This document shows positions 25,739 to 34,192 of a DNA stretch of 64,000 nucleotides, in pieces. Every line of letters begins with the position of its first letter. The first letter of the stretch is position 1. Origin of the DNA: Clostridia bacterium (GTDB lineage: Bacteria > Bacillota > Clostridia > UMGS1883). The notes under the pieces were generated by a model that did not search any database, was not told the origin of the DNA, and worked only from the letters and a program-made list of their open reading frames with translations. Made by a program: the position numbers and the translations under genes. The stretch lies in the NCBI GenBank assembly GCA_017505525.1, contig JAFVPB010000010.1:1-64000 (forward strand), in the 5' to 3' direction.

Positions 25739-26470
25739 ATGTTACATACAAGAATTATAGTAGCTAAAAATGCTGAAGAAGCAGGAAAGCTTGCAGCAGA
25801 CGTGTTTGAAGCTGAAATTCAGAAGAAGCCCGCTTGCGTAATCGGTCTTGCAACAGGTTCAACTCCTCTTCCTCTTTATCGTGAGCTTATTGCACGCGAA
25901 AAGGCAGGAAAAATTGATTTCAGCCGTGTCCGTTCAGCAAATCTTGACGAATACAAGGGCTTAGAGCCAACTCACGAGCAGAGCTATCGCAAATTTATGC
26001 AGGATAACCTTTTAGACCACATTTCAATCAAGCCCGAAAACACAATAGTTCCTTTGGGTAAAGCAGAAGACCCTGATAAAATGTGTGAAGATTACGAAAA
26101 GAAAATTGAAGAGTGGGGCGGAGTTGATTTACAGCTTCTTGGTATCGGCCACGACGGCCATATCGGTTTCAATGAACCAGAAGATTACTTCCCTGCTATG
26201 ACACACGAAGTTCAGCTTACAGATATGACAATTGATGCAAACAAGCGTTTCTTCGATTCTATTGATGATGTGCCGAGAGCTGCATTCACAATGGGTATAG
26301 GAACAATTATGGCTGCAAAGAAGATTGTTATGATTGTAACAGGTGCAGATAAGAAGGAAATTCTTAAGAAGACTTTCTGGGGCAAGGTTGACCCACAGGT
26401 TCCTGCATCAATTCTTCAGTTTCATAACGATGTTACACTTATTTGTGATGAGGAAGCATACCCATTCTAA
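25739..26470 (+). CDS. nagB: Glucosamine-6-phosphate deaminase
   Basis: 243 aa, the NagB length in Firmicutes. It converts glucosamine-6-phosphate to fructose-6-phosphate and ammonia. Motifs: GLATGSTPLPLY (substrate phosphate loop), ANLDEYKGL (catalytic Asp), GIGHDGHIGFNEP (catalytic His and Glu) and the TMGIGTIMAAKKIVMIVTG block. GGAGG lies before the ATG. It is the last gene of the dehydrogenase operon, so sugar metabolism may be the signal that the DeoR-type regulator reads. Confidence 0.94.
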   Translation: MLHTRIIVAKNAEEAGKLAADVFEAEIQKKPACVIGLATGSTPLPLYRELIAREKAGKIDFSRVRSANLDEYKGLEPTHEQSYRKFMQDNLLDHISIKPENTIVPLGKAEDPDKMCEDYEKKIEEWGGVDLQLLGIGHDGHIGFNEPEDYFPAMTHEVQLTDMTIDANKRFFDSIDDVPRAAFTMGIGTIMAAKKIVMIVTGADKKEILKKTFWGKVDPQVPASILQFHNDVTLICDEEAYPF

Positions 26471-26481
26471 TATAATTTGTA

Positions 26482-26513
26482 GGGGCGCCCTTGTGTGGGC
26501 GCCCGTTTTTTTA
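26482..26513 (+). terminator. Terminator after nagB
   Basis: GGGGCGCCC and GGGCGCCC arms around a TTGTGT loop, then seven Ts. Confidence 0.88.
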
Positions 26514-26535
26514 TGTTGAAATACAAAAATACTGG

Positions 26536-26564
26536 TTGCATTTTGCAATAATATGTTATATAAT
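26536..26564 (+). promoter_or_regulatory. Promoter of xpt
   Basis: TTGCAT (26536-26541), 17-bp spacer, TATAAT (26559-26564). The leader is only about 20 nt, too short for the purine riboswitch often found before xpt. Confidence 0.78.
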
Positions 26565-26592
26565 ATCATCAAAGATTTTTTTAGGAGTGAAG

Positions 26593-27165
26593 ATGGTGGA
26601 ACTGCTTAAAAAGAGAATTATTACCGATGGACAGATTATAGGAAACGACATAGTTAAGGTTGACAGTTTTATAAACCATCAGGTTGACCCTGTGCTTCTT
26701 CGCGAAATAGCGCTTGAAATCAAAAAACGTTTCGCTCAGGATAAAATAACAAAAGTTTTAACTATTGAGGCTTCAGGTATTGCGATTGCAGCATTTGTTG
26801 CCTATGAATTGGGTGTTCCGTTTGTTTTTGCAAAAAAATACAATGCAAAAAATCTTGATAAAAGCGTTTATGAGAGCGAAGTTTTTTCTTTCACAAAGCA
26901 AACAACCTACTCCATACGCGTTGCAACAAACTACATAAACGAAAACGATAATGTTTTGGTGGTTGATGATTTCCTGGCTAAGGGCGGTGCCATTAACGGA
27001 CTTATCGATATTGTTAATCAGGCAGGCGCAAAGGTTGCAGGATGTGCAATAGTAATAGAAAAAAGCTTCCAGGGCGGCGGAGATGAATTCCGCGCTAAAG
27101 GATACAAGATAGAAAGCCTGGCGCGCGTTAAGTCTATAGAAAACGGCACTATTGAATTTCTTTGA
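26593..27165 (+). CDS. xpt: Xanthine phosphoribosyltransferase
   Basis: 190 aa, the Xpt size. It salvages xanthine with PRPP. LTIEASGIAIAAFVAYELG and the PRPP-binding NVLVVDDFLAKGGAINGL motif are clear; the N-terminal LLKKRIITDGQIIG matches Xpt. TTAGGAGTG precedes the ATG at 26593; further in-frame upstream codons run through the promoter and are rejected. The nucleoside transporter genes that follow suggest a purine-salvage unit. Confidence 0.92.
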   Translation: MVELLKKRIITDGQIIGNDIVKVDSFINHQVDPVLLREIALEIKKRFAQDKITKVLTIEASGIAIAAFVAYELGVPFVFAKKYNAKNLDKSVYESEVFSFTKQTTYSIRVATNYINENDNVLVVDDFLAKGGAINGLIDIVNQAGAKVAGCAIVIEKSFQGGGDEFRAKGYKIESLARVKSIENGTIEFL

Positions 27166-27228
27166 GTTAAATTGCGCATAAGAGTTGCGCGTTTAAAAAA
27201 TATTTATTTATTATGGAGGTAGAAACCA

Positions 27229-28440
27229 ATGAAAAAATTACTGGCACTTTTACTTGCACTTGTTATGGTTCTTGCTTTTACAGCTTGCGGCGAAAAAGAG
27301 AATCAGACAGGCGAAACAGAAGGAGAAAACGCAATGGCTGACATTAAGGTTGGCTTTATTTTCCTTCACGATGAAAACTCAACTTACGACAAAAACTTTA
27401 TGGATGCAGCTATAGCTGCTAAGGAAGCTCTTGGCCTTACAGACGAGCAGGTTCTTCTTAAGACAAACATTCCTGAGGGTAACGAATGCTATGAAGCAGC
27501 AGCAGAACTTGCTGATGCAGGCTGCGACCTTATCTTCGCAGACAGCTTTGGTCATGAAGATTTCATGATTCAGGCAGCTAAGGAATTCCCCGAAGTTACA
27601 TTCTGCCACGCTACAGGTACAAAGGCTCACACAGAAAACCTTCCTAACTTCTACAATGCATTTGCTTCAATCTACGAAGGCAGATTCCTTGTAGGTGTTG
27701 CAGCAGGTCTTAAGCTTAACGAAATGATCGAAGCAGGTAAGATTACTCCTGAACAGGCTAAGATAGGTTATGTTGGTGCTCATCCTTATGCAGAAGTTAA
27801 ATCAGGATACACATCATTCTATCTTGGTGCTCGCAGTGTTTGCCCAACAGCAGTTATGGATGTTAAGTTCACAAACTCTTGGTTTGATATAGCTCTTGAA
27901 AAAGAGGCTGCAACAGCTCTTATTTCTGATGGTTGCGTACTTATCAGCCAGCATGCTGACTCTGAGGGTGCTCCTAAGGCTTGTGAAGAAGCAGGCGTTC
28001 CTAACGTTGCTTACAACCTCGACACTCGTGAATGGGGTCCAAACACAGCTCTTATTTCTTCTAAGATCAACTGGCAGCCTTACTTCGAGCATATTATAAC
28101 AGCTACAGTTAACGGCACAGAAATCGAGCAGGATTTCTGTAAGGGTCTTAACGAAGATGTTGTTCAGATTCTTGGTTTCAACGACAAGGTAGCAGCTGAG
28201 GGTACAGAAGCTAAGCTTGAAGAAGTTAAGGCTAAGCTTATCTCTGGCGAAATCAAGGTATTCGATACAAAGACATTCACAGTTGAAGGTAAAGAAGTAA
28301 CAGAATATATGGCAGACGTTGATTCAGATGCTGAATTCAAGGGAGATACAAACGTTGTTTCTGACGGATATTTCCACGAATCAGAAATGCGTTCAGCTCC
28401 TTATTTCGACCTCAATATTGATGGTATCACATTAAAGTAA
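27229..28440 (+). CDS. BMP-family (PnrA/BmpA-like) substrate-binding lipoprotein
   Basis: 403 aa. The signal peptide MKKLLALLLALVMVLAFTAC ends in a lipobox cysteine (C20), so it is anchored outside the membrane. The mature part has KVGFIFLHDENSTYDKNF, GCDLIFADSFGHEDF, IGYVGAHPYAEV and ISQHADSEGAP, typical of the Bmp/PnrA nucleoside-binding family. It delivers ligand, probably purine nucleosides, to the ABC transporter encoded next. A hairpin after it should raise its expression above the membrane parts. Confidence 0.9.
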   Translation: MKKLLALLLALVMVLAFTACGEKENQTGETEGENAMADIKVGFIFLHDENSTYDKNFMDAAIAAKEALGLTDEQVLLKTNIPEGNECYEAAAELADAGCDLIFADSFGHEDFMIQAAKEFPEVTFCHATGTKAHTENLPNFYNAFASIYEGRFLVGVAAGLKLNEMIEAGKITPEQAKIGYVGAHPYAEVKSGYTSFYLGARSVCPTAVMDVKFTNSWFDIALEKEAATALISDGCVLISQHADSEGAPKACEEAGVPNVAYNLDTREWGPNTALISSKINWQPYFEHIITATVNGTEIEQDFCKGLNEDVVQILGFNDKVAAEGTEAKLEEVKAKLISGEIKVFDTKTFTVEGKEVTEYMADVDSDAEFKGDTNVVSDGYFHESEMRSAPYFDLNIDGITLK

Positions 28441-28453
28441 TTAATTGACTTAA

Positions 28454-28489
28454 AGGGGTTGCAGAAATATTAAATGTTTTTGCAACCCC
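28454..28489 (+). terminator. Intercistronic hairpin after the binding-protein gene
   Basis: GGGGTTGCA and TGCAACCCC arms enclosing an AT loop. No perfect U-run follows, so partial termination or mRNA stabilisation is likely, as usual for ABC binding-protein genes. Confidence 0.6.
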
Positions 28490-28570
28490 CCAATTAATTT
28501 TATTGCTTTAAGAAAATAAGTTTATATTTGTTATTTTAAAGGAGTAAAATTAAAAAAAGGAGGGCATTTT

Positions 28571-30106
28571 ATGGCAGAGGCGGCAATAGAATTAAGAAAT
28601 ATTACGAAAACCTTTGGCAGTGTGGTTGCAAATAAAAACGTTTGCATAACTGCAAATAAAAATGAAATACTTTCTATCCTCGGAGAAAATGGCAGCGGAA
28701 AGACTACTCTTATGAATATGATATCGGGAATATATTTTCCTGATGAGGGCCAGATTTTTATAAACGGGGAAGAGGTTGTTATACGCTCGCCCAAGGATGC
28801 TTTTAAATATAAAATCGGTATGATACATCAGCACTTTAAATTGGTTGATGTGTTTACTGCTGCGGAAAATATTATCCTCGGCCTTGAAGACGAAGATGGC
28901 TATGATTTAAAAAAATCTGTGGAAAAGGTGCGCGAGATTGGCGAGCGCTATGGCTTTACAATCGACCCTGAAAAGAAAATATATGAAATGTCGGTTTCAG
29001 AAAAGCAGACGGTTGAAATTATCCGTGTGCTATACCGCGGTGCAGATATATTAATTCTTGACGAGCCCACGGCCGTGCTTACTCCTCAGGAAACACAAAA
29101 GCTTTTTGCGGTTTTAAGAAGAATGCGCGACGATGGAAAAACCATAATAATTATAACTCACAAGCTTCACGAGGTGCTCTCTCTTTCCGACCGTGTTAGT
29201 GTTCTTCGTAAGGGCGAATATATTGGAACAGTTAAAACGGCAGAAACCGATGAAAACAAGCTTACCGAAATGATGGTTGGTAAAAAGGTTTCTCTTAATA
29301 TAGAACGCGACGAGCCTAAAGATTGTGTGGACAGGCTTAATGTTCAGAATATAAACTGCATTAACCGTGAGGGTGTAACTGTTTTAAGTAATGTATCTTT
29401 CACTGCCCGTTCAGGAGAAATTCTTGGTATTGCAGGTATTGCAGGCAGCGGACAGCGCGAGCTTCTGGAAGCTATTGCAGGATTGCAGAAATTGAGCAAC
29501 GGAAGCATTATGTATCTTGACCCTAAGACGGGAGAAACAGAAAACCTTCGTGATAAAACGCCTATGGAAATTCGCGATATGGGAGTAAGGCTTTCCTTTG
29601 TACCTGAAGACAGACTTGGTATGGGTCTTGTTGGAAATATGGATATTGTTGATAATATGATGCTTCGAAGCTACAGAAAGGGTAAAACAGTATTCCTTGA
29701 AAGAAAAGCGCCAAAAGATTTAGCAGAAGAAATAATTTCAAGACTTGAGGTTGTAACTCCAGATGCTAACACTCCTGTAAGAAGACTTTCGGGCGGAAAC
29801 GTGCAGAAAGTGCTGGTCGGCAGAGAAATTGCCGCAGCTCCCACAGTTCTAATGGCAGCTTACCCTGTTCGCGGACTTGATATAAACTCGTCATACACAA
29901 TATACAATCTTCTTAACGAGCAGAAGCGTAAGGGCGTAGCAGTAATTTTCGTCGGAGAAGACTTAGACGTTCTTTTAGAACTTTGCGACAAAATTATTGT
30001 TCTTAGCGCAGGAAAAATCAGCGGAGTGGTTGATGCAAGAACTACTACAAAGGAAGAAGTAGGCCTTCTTATGACGAAATCACAGGAGGTGGAAGAAAAT
30101 GAGTAA
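28571..30106 (+). CDS. Nucleoside-type ABC transporter ATP-binding protein (double NBD)
   Basis: 511 aa with two fused nucleotide-binding domains, like YufO/RbsA. First domain: Walker A GENGSGKTT, Walker B ILILDEPTAVL. Second domain has a degenerate Walker A (GIAGSGQREL) but an intact signature, LSGGNVQKVLVGRE, and MAAYPVRGLDI in place of Walker B. That asymmetry is normal for this subfamily. AGGAGG precedes the ATG; it overlaps the permease start by 8 bp. Confidence 0.92.
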   Translation: MAEAAIELRNITKTFGSVVANKNVCITANKNEILSILGENGSGKTTLMNMISGIYFPDEGQIFINGEEVVIRSPKDAFKYKIGMIHQHFKLVDVFTAAENIILGLEDEDGYDLKKSVEKVREIGERYGFTIDPEKKIYEMSVSEKQTVEIIRVLYRGADILILDEPTAVLTPQETQKLFAVLRRMRDDGKTIIIITHKLHEVLSLSDRVSVLRKGEYIGTVKTAETDENKLTEMMVGKKVSLNIERDEPKDCVDRLNVQNINCINREGVTVLSNVSFTARSGEILGIAGIAGSGQRELLEAIAGLQKLSNGSIMYLDPKTGETENLRDKTPMEIRDMGVRLSFVPEDRLGMGLVGNMDIVDNMMLRSYRKGKTVFLERKAPKDLAEEIISRLEVVTPDANTPVRRLSGGNVQKVLVGREIAAAPTVLMAAYPVRGLDINSSYTIYNLLNEQKRKGVAVIFVGEDLDVLLELCDKIIVLSAGKISGVVDARTTTKEEVGLLMTKSQEVEENE

Positions 30107-31214
30107 TAAAAAGCATGAAAAACGCTCATCAGAGCCTCGCATCCATATTGCAAAACGTGATGATATGATATGGTATAAATCGTGGGGAGTAAGGCTTATA
30201 GCTATTGTGCTTGCACTTATTTTGTGTGCACTCGTTATCGTGCTCTTAACAGGATACGACCCAATTAAGGTTTATGGCTCTATGATTTACGGAAACTTCG
30301 GTACAACGCGTAAGATGTGGAATATGCTTCAGAAACTTTCAATTCTTTTGTGTGTATCGCTTGCCGTAACACCTGCTTTTAAAATGAAATTCTGGAATAT
30401 CGGTGCCGAGGGGCAATCACTTATAGGAGCACTTACTGCGGCAGCTTGTATGATTTATATGGGCAATAAAATTCCAAATGCCCTGCTTATTCCGATAATG
30501 ACGGTTCTTTGCATTATTGCAGGTATGATTTGGGGTATTATTCCCGCATATTTCAAGGCAAAATTTAACACAAATGAAACTCTTTTTACACTTATGATGA
30601 ACTATGTTGCAACGCAGCTTGTTGTATTCTGCATAGTTTTCTGGGAAAATCCAAAGGATTCAAACAATGTTGGAATAATCAACTCTTCCACTCACGGAGG
30701 ATGGCTCCCAACACTGTTTAATCAAAAATATTTGCTTATTGTTTTAATTGTGGCGGTAATCACAATCGCAATGTATATTTATCTTCGCTACAGCAAGCAC
30801 GGATACGAAATTTCCGTTGTTGGTGAAAGTGAAAACACTGCGCGCTACGTTGGAATAAACGTTAAAAAGGTTATTCTTCGCACAATGGCTCTTTCGGGTG
30901 GGCTTTGCGGTATTACAGGTCTTCTGCTCGTTGCGGGAACTGATCACACGATTACAACCACCACCATCGGCGGAATAGGATTTACCGCAATAATGGTTTC
31001 GTGGCTTGCTAAATTCAACCCCATTATTATGACTCTTACATCGTTTTTAATTGTATTTTTAGAGCGTGGTGCAGGGGAGATTGCCACAACATTCCAGCTT
31101 AATCACAGTATTTCCGATATTTTAACGGGAATTATACTTTTCTTTATTATCGGCAGTGAGTTCTTTGTGAACTATAAAATTACATTAAGAAAAAAGCATA
31201 AGGAGGAGGCGTAA
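30099..31214 (+). CDS. ABC transporter permease (YufP/BMP-type)
   Basis: 371 aa with about eight to ten hydrophobic segments after a charged cytoplasmic N-terminus. FWNIGAEGQSLIGALTAA is the conserved permease motif of the branched-chain/BMP class, and YEISVVGESENTARYVGIN is the cytoplasmic coupling loop. First of two permease subunits, starting inside the ATPase gene. Confidence 0.92.
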   Translation: MSNKKHEKRSSEPRIHIAKRDDMIWYKSWGVRLIAIVLALILCALVIVLLTGYDPIKVYGSMIYGNFGTTRKMWNMLQKLSILLCVSLAVTPAFKMKFWNIGAEGQSLIGALTAAACMIYMGNKIPNALLIPIMTVLCIIAGMIWGIIPAYFKAKFNTNETLFTLMMNYVATQLVVFCIVFWENPKDSNNVGIINSSTHGGWLPTLFNQKYLLIVLIVAVITIAMYIYLRYSKHGYEISVVGESENTARYVGINVKKVILRTMALSGGLCGITGLLLVAGTDHTITTTTIGGIGFTAIMVSWLAKFNPIIMTLTSFLIVFLERGAGEIATTFQLNHSISDILTGIILFFIIGSEFFVNYKITLRKKHKEEA

Positions 31215-31216
31215 TT

Positions 31217-32191
31217 ATGTTTGCTACAATAATCAATAAAGCAATAGTACAGGGTATTCCTCTTCTTTACGGCTCGACGGGAGAAATCATAACGGAAAAA
31301 TCGGGAAATCTTAATTTGGGTATCCCGGGAATAATGTATATGGGTGGTATTGCAGGCGTTATGGGTGCATATTTTTACGAAAAATCAGTTGCAGTTCCAT
31401 CGCCCGTATGGTGTATAATAATCCCGCTTATTGCATCGCTCATTGGCTCGGCATTGCTTGCTCTTATTTATAGCTTTTTAACAATCTCACTCAGGGCTAA
31501 TCAGAATGTAACGGGTCTTGCTCTCACTACCTTCGGTGTAGGTTTTGGCGACTTTTTCGGAGGCTCGCTTACAAAGATTTTTGGAGAAGGCGGAAATCTT
31601 TCTGTTAAGGTAACGGCAGACTATTATAAAACAACTCTTCCGTTTGCCGATGATTTAGGTGCCTTTGGTAAAATATTCTTTTCGTATGGATTTTTGGTTT
31701 ACCTTGCAATAATAATTGCATTAATCTCGGCATGGGTGCTTAAGAAAACAAGAGTGGGACTGCATCTTCGTGCAGTGGGCGAAAATCCCGCTACTGCTGA
31801 TGCGGCAGGCATAAACGTTACAAAATATAAGTACCTTGCAACCGTTATAGGCGGAGCAATTGCAGGCCTTGGAGGTTTCTACTTCATAATGGACTACACA
31901 GGCGGCTCGTGGACAAACGGCGGCTTTGGTGATCGTGGATGGCTTGCAATAGCGCTTGTTATATTTGCGCTCTGGAAACCAAACCTTGGAATAATCGGCT
32001 CTGTTATCTTTGGCGGACTTTATATTGCATATGCTTATATTTCAGGCTTATCAAGAAGTGCTTCGGCAATTTTCAATATGCTTCCGTATGTTGTAACAAT
32101 TCTTGTTCTTATAATTACAAGCATCAGAAGCAAAAAAGAAAATCAGCCTCCCGCAAGCCTTGGACTTGCCTATTTCAGAGAAGAAAGATAA
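31217..32191 (+). CDS. ABC transporter permease (YufQ/BMP-type)
   Basis: 324 aa, multi-spanning. GEIITEKSGNLNLGIPGIMYMGG and LRAVGENPATADAAGINV match the second permease of nucleoside BMP transporters. Two bases separate it from the first permease and AAGGAGGAG precedes its ATG. It ends the transport operon; the next promoter starts only 11 bp after its stop. Confidence 0.92.
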   Translation: MFATIINKAIVQGIPLLYGSTGEIITEKSGNLNLGIPGIMYMGGIAGVMGAYFYEKSVAVPSPVWCIIIPLIASLIGSALLALIYSFLTISLRANQNVTGLALTTFGVGFGDFFGGSLTKIFGEGGNLSVKVTADYYKTTLPFADDLGAFGKIFFSYGFLVYLAIIIALISAWVLKKTRVGLHLRAVGENPATADAAGINVTKYKYLATVIGGAIAGLGGFYFIMDYTGGSWTNGGFGDRGWLAIALVIFALWKPNLGIIGSVIFGGLYIAYAYISGLSRSASAIFNMLPYVVTILVLIITSIRSKKENQPPASLGLAYFREER

Positions 32192-32201
32192 AAATTTATA
32201 A

Positions 32202-32230
32202 TTGACTTTATAGCTTAAATATGATAATAT
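32202..32230 (+). promoter_or_regulatory. Promoter of the T-box operon
   Basis: TTGACT (32202-32207), 17-bp spacer, TAATAT (32225-32230). Start predicted near 32237. Confidence 0.65.
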
Positions 32231-32236
32231 TAACTA

Positions 32237-32500
32237 AATGCGATGATCAAAAACAAGTAGTTTTATAAGAGGCCTTTTAGAGAGCTGCCGTCTGGTGCGA
32301 GGCAGTGGGATCTATAGTAACGAATACATTTTGGGAGCAGTGCACCGAAAGGGAAACCGAGTAGGCTGCAACGGGAACGCCCGTTATAGCGATAGAGTGC
32401 TTTCAAGTACCTAAGAGTGGTCGCAATGCGGCAATTGAGGTGGTACCGCGGAAGAGATTCCGTCCTCTGTATAAATTTTATGCAGAGGACTTTTTGTTTT
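32237..32500 (+). promoter_or_regulatory. T-box riboswitch, probable tyrosine specifier (UAC)
   Basis: The T-box sequence GAGGTGGTACCGCGG is at 32437-32451, followed by a terminator (GTCCTCTG at 32462-32469 with CAGAGGAC at 32483-32490 and a T-run). Stem I is recognisable by AGAGAGCTGCCG and CTGGTGCGAGGCAG near 32279-32305. CAAAA (32248-32252) pairs with TTTTG (32329-32333), and GTTTTATA with TATAGTAAC, leaving a specifier loop of AAGTA opposite GAATACA. UAC at 32325-32327, after GAA, reads Tyr. The UGGU of the antiterminator bulge fits a tRNA with A73. Uncharged tRNA would permit transcription. Confidence 0.92.
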
Positions 32501-32534
32501 TTATATACTCTGCGAAATTTAAGGAGTGAAAAAG

Positions 32535-34169
32535 ATGCCTATTACAGACATACTAAAGAAAAATGCTGATTTCTACCCGAATGATGTTGCTTTGGTGGAA
32601 ATCAATCCTAAGCTTGAAAATCAAACAAAGCTTACATGGAGAGAATATTCTCTTATTGAAACAGGCGCAAGCGATGCCTACAGAACAGAAATCACGTGGA
32701 GCGAATTCAATAAAAAGGCAAATCGTTTCGCGAATCTTTTATTGGCACGCGGAATAAAAAAAGGCGACAAGGTTGCAATTCTTTTGATGAACTGCCTTGA
32801 ATGGCTTCCCATATATTTTGGCGTTTTAAAGACGGGCGCTCTTGCCGTACCGCTTAACTACCGCTATACGGCAGACGAGATTAAATACTGCCTTAATCTT
32901 TCAGAAGCCGATGCAATTGTTTTCGGACCTGAGTTTATAGGCAGAGTGGAAGAAATTGTAGACAGAATTCCGCGCGTTAAAGATTGGTTCTATCTTGGAA
33001 ACGATTGCCCGACTTTTGCGCAGAGCTACGATAAGCTTGTTACATATTGTTCTTCAAAAAACCCCGAAATAACTTTAACGGATGATGATGAAGCGGCTAT
33101 CTATTTCTCTTCGGGAACAACAGGCTTCCCAAAAGCAATTATTCACGCACACAAAAGCCTTGTGCACGCCGCTATGACAGAGCAGAATCACCACTCTCAA
33201 ACAAAAGACGATGTATTTTTATGTATACCGCCTCTTTATCATACAGGGGCAAAAATGCATTGGTTCGGAAGCTTCCTTGTGGGCGGAAAAGCAGTGTTGC
33301 TTAAGGGGATTAAGCCTGAATGGATTCTTGATGTCGTTTCAAAGGAACAGTGCAGCATAGTGTGGCTTTTGGTTCCGTGGGCACAGGATATTTTAGATGC
33401 AATAGAGCGCGGAGATATAAAGCTTGAGGATTATGATTTGTCAAAATGGCGTCTTATGCATATTGGTGCACAGCCCGTACCACCAAGCCTTGTAAAGCGC
33501 TGGAAAAAGTATTTCCCGAATCACGATTACGATACAAACTATGGCCTTTCAGAATCTATCGGACCGGGTTGTGTGCATCTTGGCGTTGAAAACATACATA
33601 AGGTTGGCGCAATTGGTAAGGCAGGTTTTGGCTGGGAAGTTAAAATCGTTGATGACAATAAAAATGAAGTTGAACGCGGCGAGGTAGGCGAACTTTGCGT
33701 GAAAGGCCCGGGCGTTATGCTTGCATACTACCGCGACGAAGAAGCGACAAAGCAGGTTCTTAAAGATGGATGGCTCTTTACCGGCGACGTTGCACAGGAA
33801 GATGAAGACGGATTTATTTTCCTTGTCGACAGAAAGAAAGACGTTATCATTTCGGGCGGAGAAAACCTCTATCCCGTGCAGATTGAAGATTTCTTAAGAA
33901 AGAACGATAAAATTAAAGACGTGGCAGTTATCGGTCTTCCCGATGCACGCCTTGGCGAGATTGCAGCGGCTATAGTTGAGGTTAAGCCTGAGTGCACACT
34001 CACTGAAGAAGAAATCACAGAATTCTGTATTGATTTACCAAGATATAAAAGACCGCACAAGTTCATATTTGCAGATGTTCCCCGTAACCCAACAGGCAAG
34101 ATAGAAAAACCGAAGCTGAGGGATATTTACTGCGGAGAAAAGCTTGTTGCAAAGCAGATAAATAACTAA
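32535..34169 (+). CDS. AMP-forming acyl-CoA synthetase (probable arylacetate-CoA ligase)
   Basis: 544 aa, class I adenylate-forming enzyme. ATP loop YFSSGTTGFPKAIIH; YGLSESIGPG; GWLFTGDVAQEDEDGF; DRKKDVIISGGENLYP; and the catalytic lysine in PRNPTGKIEKPKLRD. The acid substrate is inferred from context: it is the first gene behind a Tyr-type T-box and directly precedes iorAB, so 4-hydroxyphenylacetate or phenylacetate is likely. ATG at 32535 is chosen since AAGGAG (32521-32526) then has an 8-base spacer; a GTG at 32526 overlaps that site. Confidence 0.88.
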   Translation: MPITDILKKNADFYPNDVALVEINPKLENQTKLTWREYSLIETGASDAYRTEITWSEFNKKANRFANLLLARGIKKGDKVAILLMNCLEWLPIYFGVLKTGALAVPLNYRYTADEIKYCLNLSEADAIVFGPEFIGRVEEIVDRIPRVKDWFYLGNDCPTFAQSYDKLVTYCSSKNPEITLTDDDEAAIYFSSGTTGFPKAIIHAHKSLVHAAMTEQNHHSQTKDDVFLCIPPLYHTGAKMHWFGSFLVGGKAVLLKGIKPEWILDVVSKEQCSIVWLLVPWAQDILDAIERGDIKLEDYDLSKWRLMHIGAQPVPPSLVKRWKKYFPNHDYDTNYGLSESIGPGCVHLGVENIHKVGAIGKAGFGWEVKIVDDNKNEVERGEVGELCVKGPGVMLAYYRDEEATKQVLKDGWLFTGDVAQEDEDGFIFLVDRKKDVIISGGENLYPVQIEDFLRKNDKIKDVAVIGLPDARLGEIAAAIVEVKPECTLTEEEITEFCIDLPRYKRPHKFIFADVPRNPTGKIEKPKLRDIYCGEKLVAKQINN

Positions 34170-34192
34170 AAGAAGAGGAAAGGATAATTACA

